This document shows positions 8,616 through 16,989 of a DNA stretch of 64,000 nt, in pieces. Under the pieces are notes generated by a model that saw only the letters and a list, made by a program, of their open reading frames with translations, did no database searches and was not told where the DNA came from. Location of the stretch: assembly GCF_039537005.1 (NCBI RefSeq), contig NZ_BAAAZR010000027.1, forward strand, positions 99,380 through 163,379, written 5' to 3'. Each line of letters begins with the position of its first letter. Positions within the stretch are counted from its first letter, which is position 1. A program made the translations under genes and the position numbers. The stretch is from Sphaerisporangium flaviroseum (GTDB lineage: Bacteria > Actinomycetota > Actinomycetes > Streptosporangiales > Streptosporangiaceae).

Positions 8616-9350
8616 TCACTCGTCGTTCGTCCGGTCCTCCTCCTGCGGTCCGGAGGCGGAGTCGGCGGGTGAGCTTCCGAGGTTCTCCCGCAGCCAGGTC
8701 TCCGTGGTGCTCACGTGCATGAGAGCCGCCGCCTGGGCCAGAGGGGCGTCGCCGTGCGCCAGAGCCTGGTAGATGGCGGTGTGCTCGGCGACGGTACGGC
8801 CGGCCACGTTCCCTTCGACCAGCCCGCGCCACACCCGGGCGCGAAGGGTCTGGCCGGCGATGCCGTCGAGCAGTGCGCACAGCGCGTTGTTCCCCGTCGC
8901 CTCGAACACGGCGCGGTGGAAGGCGTCATCGTGGTGGTTGAGCGCCTCCACGTCGTCCTGAGCGGCGATCATCGCATCGAGGTGACGCTCGACGACCGTG
9001 AGCTGCTCGGCGGTGATCCTGGTGGCCGCCAGCCCGGTGGCCACCGGCTCGAACAGACGCCGCACCTCGGCGATCTCCAGCAGATCGTCGCCTCTCATCA
9101 TCTCGACGGCGAGGCCGACTCCCTCGAGCAGCAACTCCGGCTTGAGGCTCGTGACGTAGGTGCCGTCCCCTCTGCGCACCTCCAGCACCCGGGTGGTGAC
9201 GAGCGAGCGGACGGCCTCCCTGAGCAGGTTCCGAGACAGGCCCAGCTCCACGGCCAGTTGCTGCTCGGGAGGCAACCGTGCTCCCGGAGGGAGCGCTCCG
9301 TCCCTGATGAGCTTCCTGATGCGTACGATCGCCTGCTCGGTCAACGACAT
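8616..9350 (-). CDS. FadR-type GntR-family transcriptional regulator
   Basis: 244 residues. The winged helix (PPEQQLAVELGLSRNLLREAV) covers about 15-70; the helical FCD domain with HHDDAFHRAVF and AEHTAIYQAL follows. The C-terminus is acidic. Third FadR-type regulator within 5 kb. It lies downstream of, and in the same direction as, the fucosidase gene, with the remains of a GH43 gene and one A-box between them. Target and ligand are unknown. Confidence 0.87.
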   Translation of the reverse strand: MSLTEQAIVRIRKLIRDGALPPGARLPPEQQLAVELGLSRNLLREAVRSLVTTRVLEVRRGDGTYVTSLKPELLLEGVGLAVEMMRGDDLLEIAEVRRLFEPVATGLAATRITAEQLTVVERHLDAMIAAQDDVEALNHHDDAFHRAVFEATGNNALCALLDGIAGQTLRARVWRGLVEGNVAGRTVAEHTAIYQALAHGDAPLAQAAALMHVSTTETWLRENLGSSPADSASGPQEEDRTNDE

Positions 9351-9462
9351 ACAGACGATTCTCGTCCTTCCCCTGGCAAGAGCGCGCCGCCCACGGGCGT
9401 CACACCCGCCACCGATGGACGGGGTGACGCCCGGGCCTGGGAGCGGATCGTGTATCGATTAC

Positions 9463-9537
9463 TGGAATGAAGCGTCGTCGAGGGCGTTGCCCGGTATACA
9501 GTAAGCCCGCCCGTTATAAACCAATGGCACAGGATCA
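9463..9537 (-). pseudogene. Collapsed remnant of a GH43-CBM gene
   Basis: Read on the minus strand, 9537 to about 9493 aligns base for base with the start of the GH43 genes at 23784 and 50648: it encodes DPVPLVYNGRAY, where the intact genes have DPAPLVYNGRVY or DPAPLVHNGRVY. One base is then missing, and the sequence jumps directly to DDASFQ and a stop, the exact C-terminus of the 50648-52459 gene. The start, signal peptide and about 1.6 kb of interior are gone. It is dead DNA left by deletion. Confidence 0.75.
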
Positions 9538-9553
9538 CCCAACGAGGAACCAG

Positions 9554-9567
9554 TGTTAACGGTAACA
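9554..9567. promoter_or_regulatory. Orphan LacI-type operator (A-box)
   Basis: TGTTAACGGTAACA, identical in its 14-bp core to the copy at 42214-42227. It lies beside the GH43 remnant and 204 bp upstream of the GntR gene at 9350, so it may be left over from the lost gene or may now act on the regulator. Confidence 0.55.
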
Positions 9568-9589
9568 AACCCTCCATATAGCGTCGGGC

Positions 9590-11569
9590 TCAGACGGCGG
9601 CGATAATCCATTGGAGATTGGTACTGGAGTCGGGGGTCCAGAGTTTCACATTGGCACCGAGGGTGGTGTTTCCACCGCTGTCCAAGGCGGTGCCGGTGCC
9701 ACGGTTGATGATCTGGTAACGGCCGTTACCGAGACTGTTGAGTCTCCATTGCTGGTTGTTGCCGCCGTTCCATGCCGCCTGCATGCAGTAAGCGCCGTTG
9801 GCGGTGTTGCCCCAGCTGTCGGCGACCATGCCGTTGGTGCGGTTGACGATGCGGTGGTATCCGGTGCCGAGGTCCGCGAGCTGCCACTGCAGGTTGGTGC
9901 TGCCGTCGTAGCTCCACTGCTTGAGCGGGGAGCCGGAGGCGACGTTGCCGCCGCTGTCGAGGACGAGGCCGGTGGTGACGTTGGTGATCCTCACCCAGCC
10001 GGTCGGGGTGGGGCCCGAGCCGAGTGACGGGATCGGTCCGGAGAAGGTCAGCTTGACCACGTACGCCGGGGCTGCGAACGGGGCGGTGGAGGACGGCATC
10101 GTGATGTGCAGGCCGGAGCCGTCCTGAGTGCGGCCGGGCAGGTTGATGAAGGAGCCGGCCGTGTTGTTGAGCAGCTGGACCGAGGTGAGGGTGCTCAAGT
10201 TGATCCGGCTCGAACCCAGAGTCCCGATGTCGAGCGTGCCGCCCGGCCAGCCCAGCACCGTGGCGTACAGCACCCGGTTGTCCTTGCTGCGGGTGAAGCG
10301 AATGTCCCGGTTGGTACCCGGCCGCGGGGTGACGAACGAGCCGCCGCCCATCTGCGTCGGGCCCTCGCCGTAGGTCGCCCAGGCCCGGGTGGCGTAGATG
10401 GACTCGCCGAAGCGCCGCAAGTAGTCACCGATGCCCAGCAGGATCGTCCGCTGCCCGGAAGGGATGGTGCCGTCGGCCATCGGGGCGATGTTCAGCAGCA
10501 TGTTGCCGTTCTTGCTGACCCGGTCGATCAGCGAGTGCAGCATGGCGTTGAGCGAGTAATAGCCGATGCCGTTCGTGTAACACCAGCTGGAGCTGGAGAT
10601 GCTGTCGTCGGTCAGCCAGTAGGGGGTCTGGATGGCGGCCGGCCCGCCGCGCTCGTAGTCGAAGACCTCGCCGCGGGTGTTGAAGCCGTCCTTGTAGGTG
10701 GCGACCACGTCCCTGTTCCAGGCGACGGCCTGGTTGTAGTAGTACGCCAGGAAGTTCAGCCGGTGACTCTCGGGAACGCGGCCGAGGTTGAAGTCCTGCC
10801 AGATGACGTCGGGCTGGTAGCCGTCGATGACCTCCTTGAGCTTGTCGTACCACAGTTGGTACTCGGTGTTCGCGTCGAGCTGTCCGTACAGCTTCCTGAG
10901 ACCGGTGGTCGACTGCGCCGGCGCACGCTCGTAGAAGCCGGTGAAGTTGTAGGCGTGGTGCAGGGAGACCAGCAGCTTGAGTCCCTTGGCGCGGATGGCG
11001 TCGGCGTGCAGTCGCAGCAGGTCGAGCCGGGGGCCGGTGGCGACCGAGTTCCATTCGTTCACCCTGCTGTTCCACATGGAGTAGCCGTCGTGGTGCTCGG
11101 CCACCGGACCGGCGAACCTGGCGCCGGCGTCGGCGAACAGCTGCGCCCATTCGCCGGGGTCGAAGTCGCCGCCCGCGGATCGCAGCTTCGGCGCGAACTG
11201 CACCCAGGTGCCGGCCTTGTCCCGGGCGCCGTTGATGAAGTTGTGGTACGGCCACACCGATGGATCACCGTAGACGCTCTTGTGGTGGTTGTTCTCGTTG
11301 GAGCCGCTGAAGTACATGTTGCGGGGGTACCACTCGTTGGCGTACGCGGGGACGCTGAAAGCGCCCCAGTGGAAGTAGATGCCGAACTTCGCGTCCTGGA
11401 ACCACTCGTGCGCCGGCGGATGCTGGTCGACCGACGCCCACGTCGGCGAGTAGCTGCTCGGGCCGTCGGTGGCCCATGCCGTGCGGACGCCCAGCAGTCC
11501 GGCGGCCGTGATGCCTCCTGCCCCGGTGAGCAGTGTGCGGCGACTGAACGGAATCGAGGACGAGGGCAT
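9590..11569 (-). CDS. Tat-exported GH29 alpha-L-fucosidase with C-terminal ricin module
   Basis: 659 residues. The chosen ATG (11569) begins a clear Tat signal (FSRRTLLTG) and has GAGAGG upstream; a longer frame to 11659 adds 30 unlikely residues. The GH29 domain (about 45-510) starts with HEWFQDAKFGIYFHWGAFS and contains VAEHHDGYSMW and WQDFNLGR (Asp nucleophile region), typical of alpha-L-fucosidases. The last 130 residues form a RICIN-type trefoil of the LVLDSGGN / TNLQWQL kind, unlike the CLDV type of its neighbours. It probably removes fucose from xyloglucan, arabinogalactan or glycoproteins. Upstream control is unclear: a weak TGAAAGGTTCA lies at 11911-11921. Confidence 0.9.
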   Translation of the reverse strand: MPSSSIPFSRRTLLTGAGGITAAGLLGVRTAWATDGPSSYSPTWASVDQHPPAHEWFQDAKFGIYFHWGAFSVPAYANEWYPRNMYFSGSNENNHHKSVYGDPSVWPYHNFINGARDKAGTWVQFAPKLRSAGGDFDPGEWAQLFADAGARFAGPVAEHHDGYSMWNSRVNEWNSVATGPRLDLLRLHADAIRAKGLKLLVSLHHAYNFTGFYERAPAQSTTGLRKLYGQLDANTEYQLWYDKLKEVIDGYQPDVIWQDFNLGRVPESHRLNFLAYYYNQAVAWNRDVVATYKDGFNTRGEVFDYERGGPAAIQTPYWLTDDSISSSSWCYTNGIGYYSLNAMLHSLIDRVSKNGNMLLNIAPMADGTIPSGQRTILLGIGDYLRRFGESIYATRAWATYGEGPTQMGGGSFVTPRPGTNRDIRFTRSKDNRVLYATVLGWPGGTLDIGTLGSSRINLSTLTSVQLLNNTAGSFINLPGRTQDGSGLHITMPSSTAPFAAPAYVVKLTFSGPIPSLGSGPTPTGWVRITNVTTGLVLDSGGNVASGSPLKQWSYDGSTNLQWQLADLGTGYHRIVNRTNGMVADSWGNTANGAYCMQAAWNGGNNQQWRLNSLGNGRYQIINRGTGTALDSGGNTTLGANVKLWTPDSSTNLQWIIAAV

Positions 11570-12032
11570 GAGCGGGAACCTCTCAGAAAGCTTCTGCTCT
11601 GCGGCGTTCGAACTGCTGCCGTGACGGTCGGCTCCGCCATGACGACCGAAGTGAGGCAACGGTGCGTACGAACCTGGACCTTCGATGTTTCAGGAAGATG
11701 TGGAGATCCTCACGATTAACATGGGATGTCTTTGTAAGCCACTCGGCTCGAAATGTCCAGCCCTCTGCGGAAGGCTCACCCGGCCCTGACCCGGCACCGC
11801 CGGTTGGTCTGCCCAGACATGTGATGTCTAAGGCCGGCCGGATGATGCCTGGTCCCGGATCCACGTGCGGGCGAGGCGGCGGCCGGTAGGGTCCCGCCCC
11901 ACCGGAGCGATGAAAGGTTCAGCGGGGCGACGGCCTGAAGCAACGGTGACCGGCCGAAGACGCCCCTGCCACCGCTCGAGTCCGGCCGGCACACAAGTAG
12001 GCGGCGACACGGCCTCCCACAGCCACCGACCG

Positions 12033-12043
12033 TGAAAGTTTCA
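12033..12043. promoter_or_regulatory. TGAAAGTTTCA palindrome (B-box) upstream of the CE1 esterase
   Basis: Perfect 11-bp palindrome, 96 bp before the -35 at 12140. Confidence 0.6.
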
Positions 12044-12139
12044 TCGCGACGCATGGCCATGGTCGCGACCGGCTCCCTGCTGAGAAACCGAAGAAGTGGT
12101 CATTGCGGGAAAGTCCTCCACGAGGATGCAGGCCGATCC

Positions 12140-12167
12140 TTGACAGGTCTCGTCACGGTCATATTTG
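12140..12167 (+). promoter_or_regulatory. Promoter of the CE1 esterase gene
   Basis: -35 TTGACA (12140-12145), 16-bp spacer, -10 TATTTG (12162-12167), followed by CTCCGC. It closely resembles the promoter at 7099. Confidence 0.6.
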
Positions 12168-12224
12168 CTCCGCTGCACCACACCTCCAGGCAACGAGAAG
12201 AGAGGAGTTCTCGGCGATCTGGAA

Positions 12225-12238
12225 TGTTAGCGATAACA
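12225..12238. promoter_or_regulatory. LacI-type operator (A-box) before the CE1 esterase
   Basis: TGTTAGCGATAACA, nearly perfect palindrome, 57 bp downstream of the -10. Confidence 0.65.
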
Positions 12239-12430
12239 TCTCGCGCTTCGGCCCATGTGAACGTCCCTGCGGGTCGGGTCCCACCGGAGAGTGCATCCGC
12301 CGCAATCATCTGGCACCCGTCAGAAAGTCACGCATACAGGTCGGCCGAGGCTCCCACCCCCCGATAAAGGAGCGTCAATGGTATTTCCACCCAGACCTGT
12401 CGCCATTTGGACCTTAGAGGGAGTTGTGTG

Positions 12431-13786
12431 GTGTTGAGGCGAAAATCCTTCTTGGGAGCGATCGCGGTCGCGGCACTTCTCGTCATGGCCACAGGTCATG
12501 CGGCACTGAGTAGCAGCCTCGGCCGGAGCACGCCGGCCGCGAATGCCGGAGCGTTGGCGGCGACCGCCGGATGCGGCAAGACGCCGACGCTCAGGAGCGG
12601 CTCGCAGTCGATTCAGAGCGGGGGCAAGACTCGCACGTTCATCCTGCGGATCCCCGACAACTACAACAACACCAATCCCTACCGGCTGATCTTCGGCTTC
12701 CACTGGCGGGGCGGCACCGCGGGCGACGTCGACTCGGGCGGAACCAGTGGATACCCCTGGTCCTACTACGGACTCAGGCAGCTGTCGAACAACACCGCGA
12801 TCTTCGTCGCACCCCAGGGCATCGGCAACGGCTGGGCCAACTCCGGGGGTGAGGACCTGACCTTGGTCGACGACCTGATGCGGCTGATCGAAGCGGATCT
12901 GTGCGTCGACACCACCCAGCGCTTCGCCACGGGCTTCAGCTACGGCGGCGGCATGAGCTTCGCCATCGCGTGCGCCCGGGCGACGGTCTTCCGCGCGGTC
13001 GCCGTCTTCTCCGGCGCGCAGCTCAGCGGATGCAGCGGCGGCACCCAGCCCATCGCGTACATGGGACTGCACGGCATCACCGACAACGTCCTCAACATCT
13101 CTCAAGGGCGGGCGCTGCGGGACAGGTTCGTCCGCAACAACGGGTGCACCGCCCAGAACCCGCCCGAACCGGGTTCCGGCAGCCGGACGCACATCACCAC
13201 CACGTACTCGGGGTGCCGGGCCGGATATCCGGTCGTCTGGGCCGCGTTCGACAACGGTCACATGCCGGGCCCGGTGGACGGGACCTACACCGAGAGCGGC
13301 ATCACGACCTGGACCAAGGGAGAGGTCTGGAGGTTCTTCTCCCAGTTCCAGAGCGGCCCGACGCCCACCCCGACGGCCACCCCGACACCCACGCCGTCAT
13401 CACCCGGGACCGCGATCCGCGGTGTGGGCTCGGGCAGGTGCCTGGACATTCCCGGCAGCTCGCAGACCAACGGGACACAGGTGCAGATCTGGGACTGCCA
13501 CGGCGGCGCCAACCAGCAGTGGACGCTGACCGGCGCGAGTGAGCTGCGCTCCGGCACCAAGTGCCTCGACGTGAACGGTGCCGGCACCGCCGACGGCACA
13601 ACCGTGGTCATCTGGGACTGCAACGGACAGAACAACCAGAAGTGGCGCCTCAACTCCGACGGCACCATCACCGCGGTCGGAGCCAACAAGTGCCTGGACG
13701 TCCTCGGCGCGGGCACCGCCAACGGCACCAAGGTCCAGATCTATTCCTGCCACGGCGGGACCAACCAGACGTGGAGCCGCGTCTGA
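12431..13786 (+). CDS. Secreted CE1-family esterase (feruloyl or acetyl-xylan esterase) with CBM13
   Basis: About 451 residues from the GTG at 12431, seven bases after AGAGGGAG; GTG 12428 or TTG 12434 are also possible. Signal peptide about 1-28. The alpha/beta-hydrolase domain has the nucleophile elbow GFSYGGG and a C-terminal NGHMPGP His, as in LpqC/feruloyl esterase-like CE1 enzymes; an even number of Cys suggests disulfides. A Thr-Pro linker joins a CBM13 trefoil with three CLD-type repeats (last about 130 residues). Likely role: removing feruloyl or acetyl groups from arabinoxylan so that GH10, GH62 and GH43 enzymes gain access. Monocistronic, with a hairpin terminator at 13839. Confidence 0.87.
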   Translation: MLRRKSFLGAIAVAALLVMATGHAALSSSLGRSTPAANAGALAATAGCGKTPTLRSGSQSIQSGGKTRTFILRIPDNYNNTNPYRLIFGFHWRGGTAGDVDSGGTSGYPWSYYGLRQLSNNTAIFVAPQGIGNGWANSGGEDLTLVDDLMRLIEADLCVDTTQRFATGFSYGGGMSFAIACARATVFRAVAVFSGAQLSGCSGGTQPIAYMGLHGITDNVLNISQGRALRDRFVRNNGCTAQNPPEPGSGSRTHITTTYSGCRAGYPVVWAAFDNGHMPGPVDGTYTESGITTWTKGEVWRFFSQFQSGPTPTPTATPTPTPSSPGTAIRGVGSGRCLDIPGSSQTNGTQVQIWDCHGGANQQWTLTGASELRSGTKCLDVNGAGTADGTTVVIWDCNGQNNQKWRLNSDGTITAVGANKCLDVLGAGTANGTKVQIYSCHGGTNQTWSRV

Positions 13787-13838
13787 CCCCGGGTCCGCCC
13801 ACCCGCGAAACCGCCCACCGGCGCGACTGACGATCAGG

Positions 13839-13868
13839 CGAGGGCCCCCCTACCAGGGCGGGCCCTCG
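13839..13868 (+). terminator. Hairpin terminator after the CE1 esterase
   Basis: CGAGGGCCC pairs with GGGCCCTCG, with an inner CCCT/AGGG extension, 53 bp after the stop. There is no T-run, which is usual in high-GC actinomycetes. Confidence 0.6.
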
Positions 13869-13999
13869 TACGCCTGCCCGTCCCAGAGAGCCGGCAGCAC
13901 GTCCATGCACCGCCGGACCCTCACGGGCCGTTCGGATGCCTGCGTGGGCTCCGTCACCGGAGGAAACTCATCGACGACCACGCACATACAGCAACATGA

Positions 14000-14028
14000 T
14001 TGACGTGAGACATCATACGAATTACGTT
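14000..14028 (+). promoter_or_regulatory. Promoter of the beta-helix gene with GntR-like site
   Basis: -35 TTGACG (14000-14005), 17 bp, -10 TACGTT (14023-14028). The spacer contains CATACGAATTACG (14014-14026), nearly matching CATACGAATCACG at 6718-6730 next to the operator of the GntR gene at 5875. Confidence 0.45.
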
Positions 14029-14193
14029 TCGCCACAACCGCCGGACCCACCGGCCGGTCGATGAAAGCAAGCAGCGATCAAGCCGGCCGTACCGGCTGAG
14101 GGCCGGCCGTGACCGGCCGCGGAGGCGCTACGCCGTCGAGAACCTCGCCCGGCGAGCAGAGCGTTTCGCTACCCACCCCCTGCAGGAGGTCCC

Positions 14194-16578
14194 GTGTTCG
14201 AATCCTCGTACTCCGTGATGCGGAGGCTGGTGTCAGCCGGCGTCGCCGCGATGGGCTTGACCGCCGCGGTCGCTCTGGTGGCGCCGCTCTCTCCCGCTTC
14301 GGCGGCCACCACGACCCTCTACGCCTCCCCTTCGGGCACGGGCACCGACTGCTCCGCCGCCCAGCCGTGCGCCTTGCCGGCCGCGCAGTCCGCGGTACGG
14401 GCACGTACCGGCGCGATGTCCGGAGACATCGTCGTAGAGCTGGCCGACGGGGTGTACCGACTCTCCACGCCGTTACGGCTGACCGCCGCCGACTCCGGCA
14501 CCAACGGATATCAGGTGATATGGCGGGCAGCCCCGTCGGCACGTCCCGTGATCAGCGGTGCCAGGGCGGTCACCGGCTGGTCGCTCGCCGACTCCGCGAA
14601 GAACATCTGGCGGGCCGACGTCGGCACCGGCGTCGACACCCGGCAGCTCTACGTCAACGGCGCCATCGCCACGCGGGCGCGTACCACCGTGAACCGGTCC
14701 GACTTCACCGCCAGCAGCACCGGGATGAGGTTCAGCAACAGCGCCCTGAGCTATCTGAACAACCTCGCCAACCAGAACCGGATCGAGATGGAGAGCGTCG
14801 GTTCGTTCACCGACCGGTACGCGCCGGTGCAGAGCATCAGCGGGAACCTCATCACGATGCAGCAGCCCGCCTGGAACAACAACAACTTCGGGTACGACAC
14901 CTTCAGCAGCCCGCACCGGGCAGGTCCGCTCTACCTGACCAACGCCTACGAGTTCCTCGACTCGCCGGGCGAGTGGTACATCAACCCCGGAACCGGTGTG
15001 CTCTCCTACATCCCGCTCGCCGGGCAGAACATGAGCAACGTCAGCGTGGACCTGCCGGTGCTGCAGTCCCTGGTGAACGTCGGGGGAACCTACGACGCGC
15101 CCGCGCACCACATCACCTTCAGCGGGATCACGTTCTCCGGCACGAGCTGGCGCGGGCCCAGCGGCAACCAGGGCTACGTGGACCAGCAGACCGGCGCCTA
15201 CATGGCCGGCAACTGGAGCTGGCCCAGCTTCACCTCCTGCCATGAGGGCTGCCAGCAGTTCGAGGCGACCCGGCCGAACTGGTACCAGATGCCCGCCGCC
15301 GTACAGGTCTCCGCCGCCAACAACGTCACCTTCACCGACTCCCAGTTCGTCAACCTGGGGCAGACCGCCATCGGCATCGGCAACGACGCCAATGCCCATG
15401 CCAGCGGTGTCGGCCTGGGCGCGAGCAACATCACGGTCACCCGGTCGGAGATCGCCCGCAGCTCGGCGGGCGGCATCGTGGTCGGCGGCGTGCGCGCCGA
15501 CGCGCACCACCCCGGCGACCAGCGGATGGTCAACCGGAACGTCACCGTCAGCAACAACCGCATCCACGACCTCGGCGTGGAGTACCGGGGCGTGGTCTCG
15601 GTCGTGACCACCTACGTCGCCACCACCCTCGTCTCCCACAACGAGGTCTACAACATGCCGTACACCGGCATGTCGATCGGGTACGGCTGGGGAGCCAACG
15701 AGCCGGGCGGCAACACCTCCTACACCAACCGCGGCCTGTACAACTACCAGCCCCGGTACACGACGGCCACCACGGCGTCCAACAACCAGCTCATCGGCAA
15801 CTACGTGCACGACGTCATGCAGCAGATGACCGACGGCGGATGCATCTACACGCTGTCGTGGAACCCCGGCGCGGTGATCAGCGACAACTACTGTCTGCGG
15901 ACCAACGGCTGGTTCGGGCTCTACTTCGACGAGGGCTCCAAGTACTACACCGCCCGCAACAACGTCTTCTCCTCCATCGGGACCTGGGCCACCGCCAACT
16001 ACTGGGGCGGTGAGAACATGGGCAACTTCACCGTCACCGGCAACTGGACGAGTAACAGCGCCACCAACATCACCAACGGCGACCGCGGCAACGTCGTCAA
16101 CAACAATGTGACGGTCACCAACGGCAACTGGCCGTCGGGCGCCCAGGCCGTGATGGCGTCCGCCGGGCCCCAGAGCGGCGGCAGCCCGCAGAGCGCGCAG
16201 ATCGTCGGTGCCCCGTCAGGCCGTTGCGTCGAGATCGGCAACAACAGCACCACCAATGGAACCCAGGCGCAGCTCTGGGACTGCAACGGAGGCGCCAACC
16301 AGCGGTGGACGTACACGTCGGGCAGGCAACTGATGGTGTACGGGAACAAGTGCCTGGACGCCAGCAACCAGGGAACCGGCAACGGCACCCTGACGGTGAT
16401 CTGGGACTGTAACGGGCAGGCGAACCAGCAGTGGAACGTCAACGCCAACGGCACGATCACCGGCGTGCAGTCGGGACTCTGCCTGGACGCCAGCGGCTAC
16501 GGGACCGCGAACGGCACGAAGCTCCACCTGTGGTCGTGCCACGGGGGTACGAACCAGCAGTGGAGCATGCGTAACTGA
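14194..16578 (+). CDS. Secreted right-handed beta-helix glycan-active protein with CBM13
   Basis: 794 residues. The GTG at 14194 follows AGGAGGT; the ATG at 14218 has no site but would also give a normal signal peptide. Residues about 40-640 form a parallel beta-helix typical of GH141/GH120-like or polysaccharide-lyase folds: repeated N-x-V/I-T-F and T-V-S-N-N-x-I-x-D units, HHITFSGITFSGTSW, and DGGCIYTLSW. The sequence resembles GH141-type (alpha-L-fucosidase or xylanase) proteins most, but I cannot settle catalytic residues. The last 130 residues are a CBM13 trefoil (SGRCVEI, CLDASN, CLDASG repeats). No A- or B-box is present, so its control differs from its neighbours. A 26-bp hairpin follows. 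Confidence 0.82.
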   Translation: MFESSYSVMRRLVSAGVAAMGLTAAVALVAPLSPASAATTTLYASPSGTGTDCSAAQPCALPAAQSAVRARTGAMSGDIVVELADGVYRLSTPLRLTAADSGTNGYQVIWRAAPSARPVISGARAVTGWSLADSAKNIWRADVGTGVDTRQLYVNGAIATRARTTVNRSDFTASSTGMRFSNSALSYLNNLANQNRIEMESVGSFTDRYAPVQSISGNLITMQQPAWNNNNFGYDTFSSPHRAGPLYLTNAYEFLDSPGEWYINPGTGVLSYIPLAGQNMSNVSVDLPVLQSLVNVGGTYDAPAHHITFSGITFSGTSWRGPSGNQGYVDQQTGAYMAGNWSWPSFTSCHEGCQQFEATRPNWYQMPAAVQVSAANNVTFTDSQFVNLGQTAIGIGNDANAHASGVGLGASNITVTRSEIARSSAGGIVVGGVRADAHHPGDQRMVNRNVTVSNNRIHDLGVEYRGVVSVVTTYVATTLVSHNEVYNMPYTGMSIGYGWGANEPGGNTSYTNRGLYNYQPRYTTATTASNNQLIGNYVHDVMQQMTDGGCIYTLSWNPGAVISDNYCLRTNGWFGLYFDEGSKYYTARNNVFSSIGTWATANYWGGENMGNFTVTGNWTSNSATNITNGDRGNVVNNNVTVTNGNWPSGAQAVMASAGPQSGGSPQSAQIVGAPSGRCVEIGNNSTTNGTQAQLWDCNGGANQRWTYTSGRQLMVYGNKCLDASNQGTGNGTLTVIWDCNGQANQQWNVNANGTITGVQSGLCLDASGYGTANGTKLHLWSCHGGTNQQWSMRN

Positions 16579-16590
16579 TCCATCGGCTCG

Positions 16591-16647
16591 AAGGCCGAAC
16601 GCCGGCCACCCCGTCCCGTTTGGACGGGGTGGCCGGCGTTCGGCCTT
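16591..16647 (+). terminator. Very strong hairpin terminator after the beta-helix gene
   Basis: A perfect 26-bp stem (16591-16616 with 16622-16647) and 5-nt loop begins 12 bp after the stop codon. It is symmetrical enough to work in both directions. Confidence 0.85.
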
Positions 16648-16679
16648 GATCGCAACGTGCCCAGCACTCCCAGGGCAGG

Positions 16680-16706
16680 GGTCAGGTGCGGGTCCAGCGT
16701 CGCAGC
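16680..16706 (-). pseudogene. Possible tail of a lost CBM13 gene
   Basis: On the minus strand these bases read LLRRWTRT-stop, matching the RWTRT/RWTRV C-termini of the CBM13 genes in this window. Nothing upstream extends the match, so this is either a scar or coincidence. Confidence 0.3.
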
Positions 16707-16753
16707 AGGCGTGGTCCCATCTGCCCAGGTGAGTGCACAACGGATCGGCCTGG

Positions 16754-16768
16754 TATGAAACGTTCATA
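16754..16768. promoter_or_regulatory. TATGAA-ACG-TTCATA palindrome upstream of GH27
   Basis: A 15-bp inverted repeat with 6-bp arms. Its core TGAAACGTTCA is identical to the site at 4909-4919 before the other GH27 gene, a variant of the TGAAAsTTTCA B-box. A TTGACA at 16887-16892 is the best -35 candidate; the -10 is unclear. Confidence 0.5.
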
Positions 16769-16989
16769 GGCGGCCAGGACCTCCGAAGCCATCCGGCCGG
16801 CCTGGAATCCCTCATGACCGGGCCGGTCGTCCGCACCGCACACGGCCGCGCGCCTCGCCGCCCCGGTCGGAGTCTCGCAAGGCACCTTGACATGTTTCAT
16901 ACTTATTTCCACACGGAGTCCTCGGGCAGCCTCCGTGCCGGAGTCGACGGTTCAGCACCACAGGAGACCCCCGATACACGGAGTGACGG

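Larger units (their letters stand above)
11660..12430. other. Divergent regulatory region between fucosidase and CE1 esterase
   Basis: About 770 bp without a convincing gene. It holds a degenerate TGAAAGGTTCA (11911-11921), the B-box at 12033-12043, promoter 12140-12167 and A-box 12225-12238. Reading frames here have no recognisable protein. Confidence 0.6.

Noticed and set aside
11705..11718. Degenerate A-box (TCACGATTAACA) before the fucosidase
   Set aside because: Only one half matches the palindrome and no matching -35/-10 stands at the expected place.
14185..14210. tRNA-like T-arm (GTGTTCGAATCC)
   Set aside because: No acceptor stem, anticodon arm or CCA fits around it, and it lies at the start codon of the beta-helix gene just after a good ribosome site.
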